IMG/VR virus record: IMGVR_UViG_3300048694_000804 | Coordinates: 1 to 45,449 of that record | Source of the DNA: a virus | Direction: 5' to 3' (one strand) | Length of the DNA: 45,449 nucleotides | Shown here: one piece after another, positions 1-8,121 of the stretch | Position numbering within the stretch: the first letter of the stretch is position 1 | Layout: every line of letters begins with the position of its first letter | Notes under the pieces: generated by a model | Told to the model about the DNA's origin: nothing | Seen by the model: the letters and a program-made list of their open reading frames with translations, nothing else | The model's database searches: none | Translations under genes and position numbers: made by a program

Positions 1-716
1 CCGGTACTATTGGTGCCATTGGCGCCGTTATTTTGAACGCCGCCGCCAGCGGTTGCCACATCATTTGCAACACCTTCGTTTGAGCCGCCGCCACCTGCAC
101 CGCCGCCGGCCACAAGTAAAAAATTTCCGTTGCTATCTCGGATTCCAGACCAACCTCCACCACCTCCGCCTCCACCAGAAGCACCGCTGCCACCGGCATT
201 TCCGCCTGCGCCGCCTCCATTTGCTCCGGCCGCACCACCTCCTGTACCTGTGACGTTGGATGATCCTGCACCGCCTCCACCACCAACAGATACGGTATAA
301 GTTCCGGCAGCGAGTGTGAAAGTGCCAATAACTGCGGCTCCACCGCCGCCACCAGCACCATAAATTGATGCATCAGTTCCGCCGCCACCACCGCCACCAC
401 CTACTGCAAAAATATCAACTTGTCCTCCTGTGGACAATGTAATGGATGTGTTGCCTGTTGTGCTAAATGTGTAATAATTATAAAGACCGCTAGAAGAAAG
501 TATACCATTTCCTCCTGAACTGAAAACAGGAGGGGCTAGGTTTTTAATTGTTGACCAAATACCATTATAATAAATTTCTAGATATCCTGTTGAAGTATTA
601 ATACGCATAGCACCATTTGATGGTGATGATGATCGCTGAGCAGTAGTACCAATTTCGGTAATAACACTGCCGCCCGTGGCGACTATAGATCCTAATTGTC
701 TTGCTTTGGTTGCCAT
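1..716 (-). CDS. Glycine-rich tail fibre / adhesin protein, C-terminus cut by window edge
   Basis: The frame is open from an ATG at 716 to the left edge, giving 238 codons with no stop, so only the N-terminal part is present. Residues 1 to about 60 (start MATKARQLGSIV, later SPSNGAMRINTSTGYLEIYY and NGIW) resemble the short head domain found on many phage fibres. From about residue 104 the chain is dominated by runs of 5-7 glycines separated by short beta segments (TYTVSVGG, GGWSGI, FLLVAGG). Such glycine islands recall polyglycine-II adhesins such as T-even gp38 and the phage Gly_rich domains, which form receptor-binding tips. The gene starts one base after the stop of its upstream neighbour, so translation is probably coupled; GGGTGAT lies about 8 bases before the ATG. 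Receptor binding is inferred from composition and position at the end of the fibre cluster. Confidence 0.8.
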   Translation of the reverse strand, partial: MATKARQLGSIVATGGSVITEIGTTAQRSSSPSNGAMRINTSTGYLEIYYNGIWSTIKNLAPPVFSSGGNGILSSSGLYNYYTFSTTGNTSITLSTGGQVDIFAVGGGGGGGGTDASIYGAGGGGGAAVIGTFTLAAGTYTVSVGGGGGAGSSNVTGTGGGAAGANGGGAGGNAGGSGASGGGGGGGGWSGIRDSNGNFLLVAGGGAGGGGSNEGVANDVATAGGGVQNNGANGTNST

Positions 717-717
717 T

Positions 718-1263
718 TTACAATATCACCCATTTCTGTCCGCTAGCTATGCTGATGACTACGTTGTTTGCAATGCTTAATGGACCCACACTCATTGCAC
801 TATAACCTGCGGAAATTGTTAAGTTGGATGTTAAGTTCGTACTATTTATTGTTGCTACGTTAGCCATTGTAAGGCTGGATATTGAAGTGTTGCTATATGT
901 AACAAATTCAATTAAATCGTTTGCTACTGCAACATCAGTCAATACAATTGTTGTTCCGTTTGTTGCACTATAGTCTGCACTATTTAATAATACGCCGTTT
1001 AAGAATACTTCTAATGGTGCACCTGTTGTATATGCAACTGTAAACGTATTTTGGTTTGCCGTTGCAGTTTGGCTTGAACGGCTGTAAATTGTGCTGCCGC
1101 TACTACCGCCGCCACTAGCAGTAACATAAGGAGAACCATTGGCATATAACAAACTATTTGTTAGGACGGAGCCAGCGACTACGTTTCCCGTAACGTTGGC
1201 TGAGCCAAAGACATACGCTTGGCTGTTTGCTATTCCTGTTGATTTAATAAATGTTAATGCCAT
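718..1263 (-). CDS. Small virion fibre-type protein (181 aa)
   Basis: This complete 181-residue protein is rich in Ser, Thr, Asn and Ala and has a predicted all-beta character. The middle (about residues 65-125) contains TFTVAYTTGAPLEVFLNGVL followed by a pattern ending in EFVTYS, which I recognise as a phage tail-fibre domain that also occurs in the large fibres of this window (NIDGVLQLKSAYS at 8122-13401; YINGVRQFESEYT at 18296-21835). The last 35 residues (AGYSAMSVGPLSIANNVVI then SGQKWVIL) match a C-terminal motif common on small virion proteins of marine T4-like phages. A GATAAATA octamer lies about 25 bases upstream, overlapping the stop of the preceding gene, while no clear Shine-Dalgarno is visible. 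The role is probably a baseplate or fibre accessory component; the exact function is unknown. Confidence 0.8.
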   Translation of the reverse strand: MALTFIKSTGIANSQAYVFGSANVTGNVVAGSVLTNSLLYANGSPYVTASGGGSSGSTIYSRSSQTATANQNTFTVAYTTGAPLEVFLNGVLLNSADYSATNGTTIVLTDVAVANDLIEFVTYSNTSISSLTMANVATINSTNLTSNLTISAGYSAMSVGPLSIANNVVISIASGQKWVIL

Positions 1264-1287
1264 GTTTTGTTAAATTAAATTATATAA

Positions 1288-1295
1288 TATTTATC
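1288..1295 (-). promoter_or_regulatory. Late-promoter-like GATAAATA upstream of the 181-aa gene
   Basis: It lies 25 bases before the ATG at 1263 and overlaps the TGA of the LamG gene. The leader is AT-only in large part and shows no clear Shine-Dalgarno. Confidence 0.5.
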
Positions 1296-4200
1296 AACGA
1301 GGACTAAATGGAACTGTTGATGGTGTGAAGTTTGCGGTATAACGAGCATAACCTTTTGTCACACGGAAATCACTTAGGTAACCATTGATGTAACCGTTCG
1401 TAATGTTATCAAAAGCAGTACCAATACAGAAATTTGAACCAACTCCGTTCAACGCACCGGAGAATGAATATGTTCCGTTGGCCACACCATTAACATATAA
1501 AGTGATGACACCACTACTTCTAACTACTGCTAGATGTACCCAGTTGTTATATGATATTGCTGTGGTGCTTTGAATAACTGGGAAAGTAGCTCCGTTAACA
1601 GCAACTTGATATAGTGTGTTGGTGCCGGAATTGTGTCCTGCAAATAAAGACAAAGCGCCGGTTGTATAACTGTTGTAATTACCAAAAATACATGGATAAT
1701 TTGTAACTTTGCTTAGAAGATATGACCAACATTCTACGGTGAAATCTCCAGTTCCAAATTGTAAATTTTGATTCAATGATGTAGTTAAATAATCCCCAGT
1801 ACCATCAAAATATATGCTAGAACCACCGGTAAATTTTGTAACAGCGGTTGAAATTCTTGCATCTCCAAATGTTTCAAAGTTTGTTTGCATACTGCTGTCA
1901 ATGATACCACCATTTGCAGCACTCACTAACAATGTTGTATTTTGTACTGGTGTTACGGGTGATGTAGGTGGCACAAAGGCGCTGGTATAGAGTGCTGTAC
2001 CTTTAATTATACGAATGTTGCTCATATATCCACCAAAGTCCATGGTGGATGCATAGCTAGGAAAGTAAGGCCATTTACCTATGTAAAATAAACCAGAGGT
2101 AGTGTTGGTTGTAAGTGCATTTGTAGTGGTGGCCACTTGATTGCCGTTAACGAACAATCTATAAACATTGCTAGAATCTTTGGTTACAGCAACATGAGTC
2201 CATTGGTTAAGTGGTACAACCGCACCGCCATTCAAAGACACGGTCCAGCTACCATTACCTGTGTTAAAGTTTATGGAATTATTTGTTTCAAAATATAAAA
2301 TCCACCCGTTTAAATCAGCCGCACCAGTTTTGCCCAAGATACCTTGATAACCTTTAAGCGACGATGGATTTATCCATAGTTCTATGGTAAAAGTTCCACT
2401 ACCAATTTCAAAGGCAGCATTTGTAGGTATAGTCAAATTGTCTCCAGTACCATCAAAATATGCACTGCCATCCAACACAGTTGAACTGTATTGTTGTTGT
2501 GTAGAATAACTTAATGTGAATGGACTAAATCTTGTTGGTTTAACTGTGGTTGTGGCTGCTGTAACTGCAAAGTTATTTGGTGAATTATCAATGAATGTGG
2601 AATTTTGCAAAATCAATGCACTCACATTACTTGCTGTTGCACCTTGGCTTGTTGTAGTCAACGGTGAGGTACTAGGAGTAAATGTTCCAGTGTACAGTGC
2701 CTGTCCTTTAGTTATACGAACATTAGACATGCTCCCTATCCAGACTTCACCTGCTGATGTGGATCCACCAATCTTAGGTCCAGTGGTTGATCCGTCAGTA
2801 AGGTTTGCTGTATTTGTAAATGTGCCAGCTGCTGTTCCATTTATATAATATGTGCAGTTGTTACTTCCACTTCCACTTCTAACTAACGCAACATGATTCC
2901 ATGCATTTAATGTTAATGAAGATGATGACGCTCCAACAAAAGCTCCGTTTGTATAAACATTTAATGTTGATGCATTACCTGTTCTTAAAAATGCTATTCC
3001 AGTTGCATTGGCTCCAGATGTTCTTATTTCAATGATAGGCATAGCTGATGCATTTGTTCCTGTAGGAAACACCCAGGCTTCAAATGTAAAATCTCCTGTT
3101 CCTAAACTAAATGCGGAGTTTGCTGGAAGAGTCAAATAATCCGAACTACCATTAAAATACGCACCATAGTATGGTGTAGATAATGTTGTGATTCCGAATG
3201 GATTATATTTGTATACCTTGGGTGATCCGTTTACTGTTAACGCAAAGTTGTTACCACTATTATCTACAAAATTTGGACTTTGGCATGTCAACACACTTGT
3301 ATTTGCAATCGCTTGCAATGGCGAGGTGCCTGGTGTAAATGCTGCGGTATAGAGTGCGGTGCCTTTTACTATGCGGAAGTTGCTGATATACCCCTGTATA
3401 TTTGTTGTTGTAGGCGCATCACCGGCAGCAGAAATCCACCATGAGTTAGAAGTTCCTGTAATAGTTGTTGAGTTCGTTGCAGTTGCCTCAACCGCTCCGT
3501 TTACAAAAAGTTTAACTGTGCTACCACTACGGGAAATTGCAAGATGTGTCCATGTCCCATATGAAATTGTGGAAGAACTCACCAAAACACCATCAGTCCC
3601 GTTAATTGAAACAGAATACTTGGTTGTAGAGGCGGCATGCCCAGCAAAAAGAGCAAGAAGTCCGTTGGCTGCGAACGTACTATAATTTGAAAATATCGTT
3701 GGATAAGATACAAGTCGAGCGGTTAAATTTACCCAACACTCAACAGTAAAATCTCCAGCAAATTGAAAATTAGTGCTGTTATACGGAAACGACAAATAAT
3801 CTCCACTACCATTAAAATAATTACTCCAACCTGCACCATAAGGACTAAATGTTCCTGCGTTTGTGTCACCGTTGCGTGTGATTGGAAAGTTGTTAGTGCT
3901 GTTGTCAACAAAAACGCTGCTTGTTACAGGCGTGTTGTTTTGGTAGGTCAACAAACTTGTATTTGCAACTGCGGTTAGTGGTGCGGCCGGTGGCGTAAAA
4001 GATGCCGCTGTGTAAATAGCTGTTCCTTTTACAATTCTGACACCATTAATATAACCAGTAAATGGTTGGGATCCATCCGCTGCTCCGCATCCAATTGCTT
4101 GTGCTGCACCACTATCATACACACTAAAAGCAATAGTGGTGCTTATTTTTCGGACACCATTTACATAAAAATAAAAATTACTTCCGCTTCTAACAACAGC

Positions 4201-6144
4201 AATATGTTGCCATACATTTAATTGAAAGGTAGCCGAACTTTCATCTGCAATTCCCCATGTTGAAGAATTACTAGCTACCAATACAGAAAAAACTCCTGTG
4301 CTTTTAATAGCTATTCCAACACCTGAGTAATTTGCACTACTGGCACGTTTGTAAAAAATTGAGTTATAAGCATTTGGTGCCGAAGTTGGATAAATCCAGG
4401 CCTCATATGTAAAATCTGATGATCCCATCTGTAGTGATGCGTTATCAGCAACGGTTGAATAATCCGTACTACCATTAAAATATGTTGAACCATATGTTGC
4501 ATAACTGCTGCCGGGTACAAATGGTATGTAACTTGATATTTGTGATCCAGTGTTGGTAATTGCTATAGCATTTGTACTATTATCTAAGAAGTTGTAACTT
4601 TGACAGGTCAATAAATTTGTACCAGAAATGGCTGTGAGAGGTGCAGTAGGCGGAGTAAAGGCACTAGTATAAACCGCAGTGCCCGAAACGATTCTAAAAT
4701 TAGAAATATAGCCGTTTAGGTAATAAGCAGTGGAGGTTATAGATTTTCCAATTCCGTTGGAGCCAGTATAACTAAAATTTTGACTGGTTGTGGCCGTAGC
4801 GGTGCTAACACCGTTTTGATATAGGGTCATTGCAGTGCCATTTCTAACCACTGCTATATGTGTCCAAGTATTAAGAGGTATGGCTGTACCGGTGACAAAG
4901 TTACTGATATCGCCACCAAATATGGGCACTCTTGAACTATTAATGAATAAGTATGGACTTGTATCAGCACCGTTTCTATAACCATAGATCCAATAGTTTA
5001 CACTTGGCGTGCCTAACAAATAAACCCAACATTCCATGGTAAAACTTCCACTGCCTAAGGCCGTGGGATTACTGAATGTTAGTGCACTTGTGCTACCATC
5101 AAAATAATTACTATAATAACCACCTTGAAGTGGATTAAAGTTATTTGGTTTTACTGATCCAACTGGTGTAATTGCAAAATTGTTTGTGCTTGCATCACTG
5201 ATGTATGTGCTCGTACTTGTGTTTGCACTTAATAGTGTGGCCACATATGGCATATACAAATCTCCACCAACAGTAACAACCCAATTAATAATCTGTTGTG
5301 CAGTTCTGCTTGTTGTGTTTGATGTTGCAGTAATCAATGAATTTGTATTTCCAAGAACAGTAGGTGTTCCGCTGATTGTACTACCACTTAAAGTTAATCC
5401 TGTTGGCAATGTGTTCGCTGAATACTGAACACCATAACCTGCCGCACTTGTGGCTGTCAACGACACGTTTGAAATTGCAGAGTTTTGACCAACTGAATAT
5501 ACTACGTTATTTGCAGGACTGCTCCATGTGACCACATCAGGGTTAACTGTCAAGGAGAACGCACGGTCTGTATCTTGGTTTTGTGCGTCTGTTGCTCTGA
5601 TGGTAAAGTTATATGTGGTTGAACTGGCTGTTGCAGAACTTGTGCCGCTGATGTATCCGTTTGAAGAATTCAAAGATGCGCCAGTAGGCAATGAACCACT
5701 ATAAACACTATATGTGATTGGTGCATCACCAGAAGCAATTACTGTATTTGCAAATCCAGTTGTTTCATATACAGAACCTAAAGTACCTGCCGCTGTTGAC
5801 CAATTTGGAACACCACTATATTGGAGACCAGGAACAGCAATCGCTGTACCACCATCTGGATTCACCAAATAAATTGGATAACCACCAGAAGATTGTGCAG
5901 GTGCGGTGAACTGGACATTTGATGAACTGTTGAATGTTACTGAACCTGCTAGTGAACCATTGATAACGATAGTACATCCAGTAACAAAACCACTACCAGT
6001 TAAAATAACAACATCACCGCCAGCCGTATTAACTGCGGTGTCATTTCCTGGATAAACGATTGTTTGTATTTTTGGACCACCACCAGAACCAATTGCTGTT
6101 GTGACTGATGGACCCAAATTGTAAACGGAAATTTTTGTTGTCAT
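1294..6144 (-). CDS. Giant LamG-repeat virion protein (1616 aa) with IPT/TIG and Ig-like N-terminal domains
   Basis: Residues about 23-110 look like an IPT/TIG domain (GGDVVILTGSGF, then a surface-loop pattern). Two putative-Ig (He_PIG-type) domains follow at about 113-203 (SLPTGASLNSSNGYISGT) and 205-292 (TLPTGLTLSGSTISGTP). The rest is six laminin-G/concanavalin-A-like domains starting near residues 346, 556, 780, 998, 1228 and 1446. Each opens with YF(D/N)G...L..G.FT.E.W and contains a W.H.A..R motif, a NG segment and a GY(I/M)S(N/D)(F/V)R(I/V) motif. Spacing is about 210-230 residues. LamG_3 domains bind sugars or proteins, so this is most likely a host-surface adhesion protein on the tail. 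An AATAAATA octamer lies about 25 bases upstream. The copies are clearly diverged in sequence, so the array is old rather than a recent tandem amplification. An extracellular host-like origin of the domains is possible but not shown. Confidence 0.88.
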   Translation of the reverse strand: MTTKISVYNLGPSVTTAIGSGGGPKIQTIVYPGNDTAVNTAGGDVVILTGSGFVTGCTIVINGSLAGSVTFNSSSNVQFTAPAQSSGGYPIYLVNPDGGTAIAVPGLQYSGVPNWSTAAGTLGSVYETTGFANTVIASGDAPITYSVYSGSLPTGASLNSSNGYISGTSSATASSTTYNFTIRATDAQNQDTDRAFSLTVNPDVVTWSSPANNVVYSVGQNSAISNVSLTATSAAGYGVQYSANTLPTGLTLSGSTISGTPTVLGNTNSLITATSNTTSRTAQQIINWVVTVGGDLYMPYVATLLSANTSTSTYISDASTNNFAITPVGSVKPNNFNPLQGGYYSNYFDGSTSALTFSNPTALGSGSFTMECWVYLLGTPSVNYWIYGYRNGADTSPYLFINSSRVPIFGGDISNFVTGTAIPLNTWTHIAVVRNGTAMTLYQNGVSTATATTSQNFSYTGSNGIGKSITSTAYYLNGYISNFRIVSGTAVYTSAFTPPTAPLTAISGTNLLTCQSYNFLDNSTNAIAITNTGSQISSYIPFVPGSSYATYGSTYFNGSTDYSTVADNASLQMGSSDFTYEAWIYPTSAPNAYNSIFYKRASSANYSGVGIAIKSTGVFSVLVASNSSTWGIADESSATFQLNVWQHIAVVRSGSNFYFYVNGVRKISTTIAFSVYDSGAAQAIGCGAADGSQPFTGYINGVRIVKGTAIYTAASFTPPAAPLTAVANTSLLTYQNNTPVTSSVFVDNSTNNFPITRNGDTNAGTFSPYGAGWSNYFNGSGDYLSFPYNSTNFQFAGDFTVECWVNLTARLVSYPTIFSNYSTFAANGLLALFAGHAASTTKYSVSINGTDGVLVSSSTISYGTWTHLAISRSGSTVKLFVNGAVEATATNSTTITGTSNSWWISAAGDAPTTTNIQGYISNFRIVKGTALYTAAFTPGTSPLQAIANTSVLTCQSPNFVDNSGNNFALTVNGSPKVYKYNPFGITTLSTPYYGAYFNGSSDYLTLPANSAFSLGTGDFTFEAWVFPTGTNASAMPIIEIRTSGANATGIAFLRTGNASTLNVYTNGAFVGASSSSLTLNAWNHVALVRSGSGSNNCTYYINGTAAGTFTNTANLTDGSTTGPKIGGSTSAGEVWIGSMSNVRITKGQALYTGTFTPSTSPLTTTSQGATASNVSALILQNSTFIDNSPNNFAVTAATTTVKPTRFSPFTLSYSTQQQYSSTVLDGSAYFDGTGDNLTIPTNAAFEIGSGTFTIELWINPSSLKGYQGILGKTGAADLNGWILYFETNNSINFNTGNGSWTVSLNGGAVVPLNQWTHVAVTKDSSNVYRLFVNGNQVATTTNALTTNTTSGLFYIGKWPYFPSYASTMDFGGYMSNIRIIKGTALYTSAFVPPTSPVTPVQNTTLLVSAANGGIIDSSMQTNFETFGDARISTAVTKFTGGSSIYFDGTGDYLTTSLNQNLQFGTGDFTVECWSYLLSKVTNYPCIFGNYNSYTTGALSLFAGHNSGTNTLYQVAVNGATFPVIQSTTAISYNNWVHLAVVRSSGVITLYVNGVANGTYSFSGALNGVGSNFCIGTAFDNITNGYINGYLSDFRVTKGYARYTANFTPSTVPFSPR

Positions 6145-6168
6145 TATTTTCTCTTAAAACACTACAAA

Positions 6169-6176
6169 TATTTATT
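6169..6176 (-). promoter_or_regulatory. Late-promoter-like AATAAATA upstream of the LamG giant gene
   Basis: It lies 25 bases before the ATG at 6144, in the 51-base gap after the 125-residue gene. AAGAGAA in the leader is a modest ribosome binding site. Confidence 0.55.
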
Positions 6177-6195
6177 GTGATTTTAGATTGTTATT

Positions 6196-6573
6196 TTATT
6201 GTAGTGCTTGGATTTTTTCGTGTGCAGCAGCAATTAATGCTTCTTTTTGATCTTCTGGAAGCTGAGACAACAAAGCTTGATAAACCAAATAAGTTTTATT
6301 TCTTTCTGCTTTTTCGGTTTTCAATAGTAACGATAGTCTATCACGATATTGATAATTAATAACTTCATCATGAACATCATGAGGAATTTCTTCAGCAGAC
6401 ATTTTTTGATATTGTACCAAATTTTCTGGCCAATCTCCTTGAGGCAATGTTGTTAACATTGCTTGATAATTTGTAATATTTAAATCATAATGATAAATTT
6501 CTAGTTCACGTCCAACAATGGCTGAAGCCACGATTTCGTAATGTTTTTGTTGATTGATTGTGTAAAAGTCCAT
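6196..6573 (-). CDS. Conserved small helical phage protein of unknown function (125 aa)
   Basis: This 125-residue, charged, mostly helical protein differs sharply in composition from the Ser/Thr/Asn-rich fibres around it. Visible segments are an N-terminal FYTINQQKHYEIVASA, a central LTTLPQGDWPENLVQY and a C-terminal DRLSLLLKTEKAER...LLSQLPEDQKEALI. I recall similar short proteins beside tail fibre genes of T4-like phages. AAAGGAAA sits about 7 bases before the ATG at 6573, a good ribosome binding site. Being soluble-looking and helical among structural fibre genes, it could be a fibre chaperone or assembly helper rather than a virion part; that is inference from position and composition. No catalytic motif, signal peptide or membrane segment is visible. 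Confidence 0.8.
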   Translation of the reverse strand: MDFYTINQQKHYEIVASAIVGRELEIYHYDLNITNYQAMLTTLPQGDWPENLVQYQKMSAEEIPHDVHDEVINYQYRDRLSLLLKTEKAERNKTYLVYQALLSQLPEDQKEALIAAAHEKIQALQ

Positions 6574-6593
6574 AATTATTTCCTTTAATAAAA

Positions 6594-7745
6594 TTAAGCT
6601 GCAACTGCAGCAACTGACACTCCTTGACCGTTGCCCTCAGGTAAACTACCTGGATTATTATATTTTGTACCAATTCCATTTGACCATGTCCAAGCTTCAA
6701 TATTTGGAGTTCCTCCTTCGGCAAAGAAAAAGTCGTTACCGGTTGGACTCCATGACACCTGGAAAGTCGTGCGTGATAATGTATTAGGAATCACAGTAGC
6801 GAATCTTGTACCTGTTCCGCTTCCATTAGTGTACGGGAAAAAATCTACTCGGACGGTTGAGTTCTGACCCGCAGCTAGATGTGATCCGGTCGGATTAAAT
6901 CCAAGAGACCAAACGGCTGAATTTGCCGCAGTTGGGGTGATTTTCGTACCAAAACCTGAACCTGAAGTGAATGGAAATATACCATAATATGGAGATGATC
7001 CTCCTATGTATCCATAAATCGCATCACTTCCAGTCGTATTGAACGTCACTCCCGTAGTGGTTGATGTTGGACCACCAGATGGGGTGACATATTTGGTGCC
7101 AAATCCACTTGTTACATTAAAAGGATAAGCCTGATGATATGGAGATGCATTTGAACTAACGTAAACATCTGCGCCACTTGGACTGAATGCTGCGGTATAA
7201 CCTCCGGTTCCCTGAGGTAATGTGGCTGGATTGCTATAGGTATTACCTATTCCAACTCCAACAGCATATCTGTATCCTATCATATTATTACCACCGGTTA
7301 GAGTTCCCACAATTGCTTGGCCGGTAGTATGCATTGTTAATGAAGTCACATCGTAACCAGGCGTAGTGGTTGGATCACTATATTTGGTACCAAATCCATT
7401 TGAGGACCAAGGATACGCTTGGATCCAAGGACTGTTTGATTGACTTCCAATTATTATGTCTGTACCTGAAGGATGAAATACTGATGATCTTCCGCTGCCG
7501 GCTGGTATGGTAGCTGGAGCTGCATATCTAGTGCCAAATCCAGTTCCTGGAGTAAATGGATAAGCAGCTACGTTATTACCTCCAGCACATGGAACTATAA
7601 CACTAACTGTGCCAATAGCAGACGGCCATTGACCACTTCTTTTATTTGCTTCAACATCCAATAAACTCCAAATACCTGTAGTTGCATAAAATAAGGGCTT
7701 ATTGATACTACCTGTAACTCCACCATTTCCGTTTATTCTAGGCAT
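6594..7745 (-). CDS. Predicted seven-bladed beta-propeller tail protein (383 aa)
   Basis: The N-terminus (about residues 1-42) carries ATTGIWSLLDVEANKRSGQWP, a start motif I associate with tail-tip proteins of aquatic phages. The remainder is seven regular repeats of 46-50 residues, each with a signature like GFGTKY.(D/N)P: glycines at about residues 69, 117, 165, 214, 264, 310 and 357. Before each signature comes an aromatic strand (AYPF, AYPW, YRYA, AYPF, IFPF, FFPY, AWTW), and most repeats have a F.P(S/T)G turn. This is the layout of a WD40-like seven-bladed propeller, with the N-terminal strand (TVSVIVPC) and the C-terminal strand (GVSVAAVAA) placed to close the ring. The gene lies between the 1616- and 1759-residue adhesion proteins, so ligand or receptor binding at the fibre is plausible. 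The fold is inferred from periodicity only. Confidence 0.85.
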   Translation of the reverse strand: MPRINGNGGVTGSINKPLFYATTGIWSLLDVEANKRSGQWPSAIGTVSVIVPCAGGNNVAAYPFTPGTGFGTRYAAPATIPAGSGRSSVFHPSGTDIIIGSQSNSPWIQAYPWSSNGFGTKYSDPTTTPGYDVTSLTMHTTGQAIVGTLTGGNNMIGYRYAVGVGIGNTYSNPATLPQGTGGYTAAFSPSGADVYVSSNASPYHQAYPFNVTSGFGTKYVTPSGGPTSTTTGVTFNTTGSDAIYGYIGGSSPYYGIFPFTSGSGFGTKITPTAANSAVWSLGFNPTGSHLAAGQNSTVRVDFFPYTNGSGTGTRFATVIPNTLSRTTFQVSWSPTGNDFFFAEGGTPNIEAWTWSNGIGTKYNNPGSLPEGNGQGVSVAAVAA

Positions 7746-7754
7746 TTTTATTCC

Positions 7755-8111
7755 TTAACTCATGGTCTCATAGCTAATCAAAGCATTTAAATAGGAGTTC
7801 AAACTTGCACCACCACGAATTTCACAACCTTCTTTGATGTAGAAACCGTTGTTCTTATCAATCAATACAACCGAACTTCCTGCTGGTATGGTTATTAGAT
7901 AAGAAAAATATCTATCGTTTGTTCCATCATAAAAACTAAAAGTACAACTGGCTGAGTTTGTTCCATTTATGTTTGAAACAATTATACTATTCACTTTAAT
8001 TGATTTATTTGTAACTCCAGCCAACAAGGTTGTTGTGGTGGTCGTAGTTAACGCCGCAGTAATGGTGTCACCAATTATTGAAGTCACTGTTCCTAAATTA
8101 GGGTTTGCCAT
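7755..8111 (-). CDS. Small beta-sandwich virion protein (118 aa)
   Basis: This 118-residue protein has the pattern TLLAGVTNKSIKVNSIIVSN, then NGTNSASCTFSFYDG, then a hydrophobic strand ITIPAGSSVVLIDKNNGFYI and a final EGCEIRGGASLNSYLNALI. I recognise this as a family of small structural proteins often encoded between fibre genes of T4-like aquatic phages; members are usually about this long and annotated only as virion structural. The gene has a good ribosome binding site (AAGGAAT, 6-7 bases before the ATG at 8111), the same AAGGAAT-A-rich leader as its downstream neighbour. It may decorate the fibre or cap a trimer interface, but the sequence does not show which. Confidence 0.82.
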   Translation of the reverse strand: MANPNLGTVTSIIGDTITAALTTTTTTTLLAGVTNKSIKVNSIIVSNINGTNSASCTFSFYDGTNDRYFSYLITIPAGSSVVLIDKNNGFYIKEGCEIRGGASLNSYLNALISYETMS

Positions 8112-8121
8112 TTTTTATTCC

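Noticed and set aside
53-253. His/Arg/Leu-rich open frame on the plus strand at the left edge
   Set aside because: It is the antisense shadow of the glycine-rich protein (GGN codons read as CCN and CAC/CGC in other frames).
2516-2848. Open frames on the plus strand opposite the LamG gene (also near 3359-3685 and 5180-5428)
   Set aside because: They are antisense to strongly supported beta domains, have no ribosome binding site or family pattern, and arise from the codon bias of the Ser/Thr/Ala/Asn-rich gene on the other strand.
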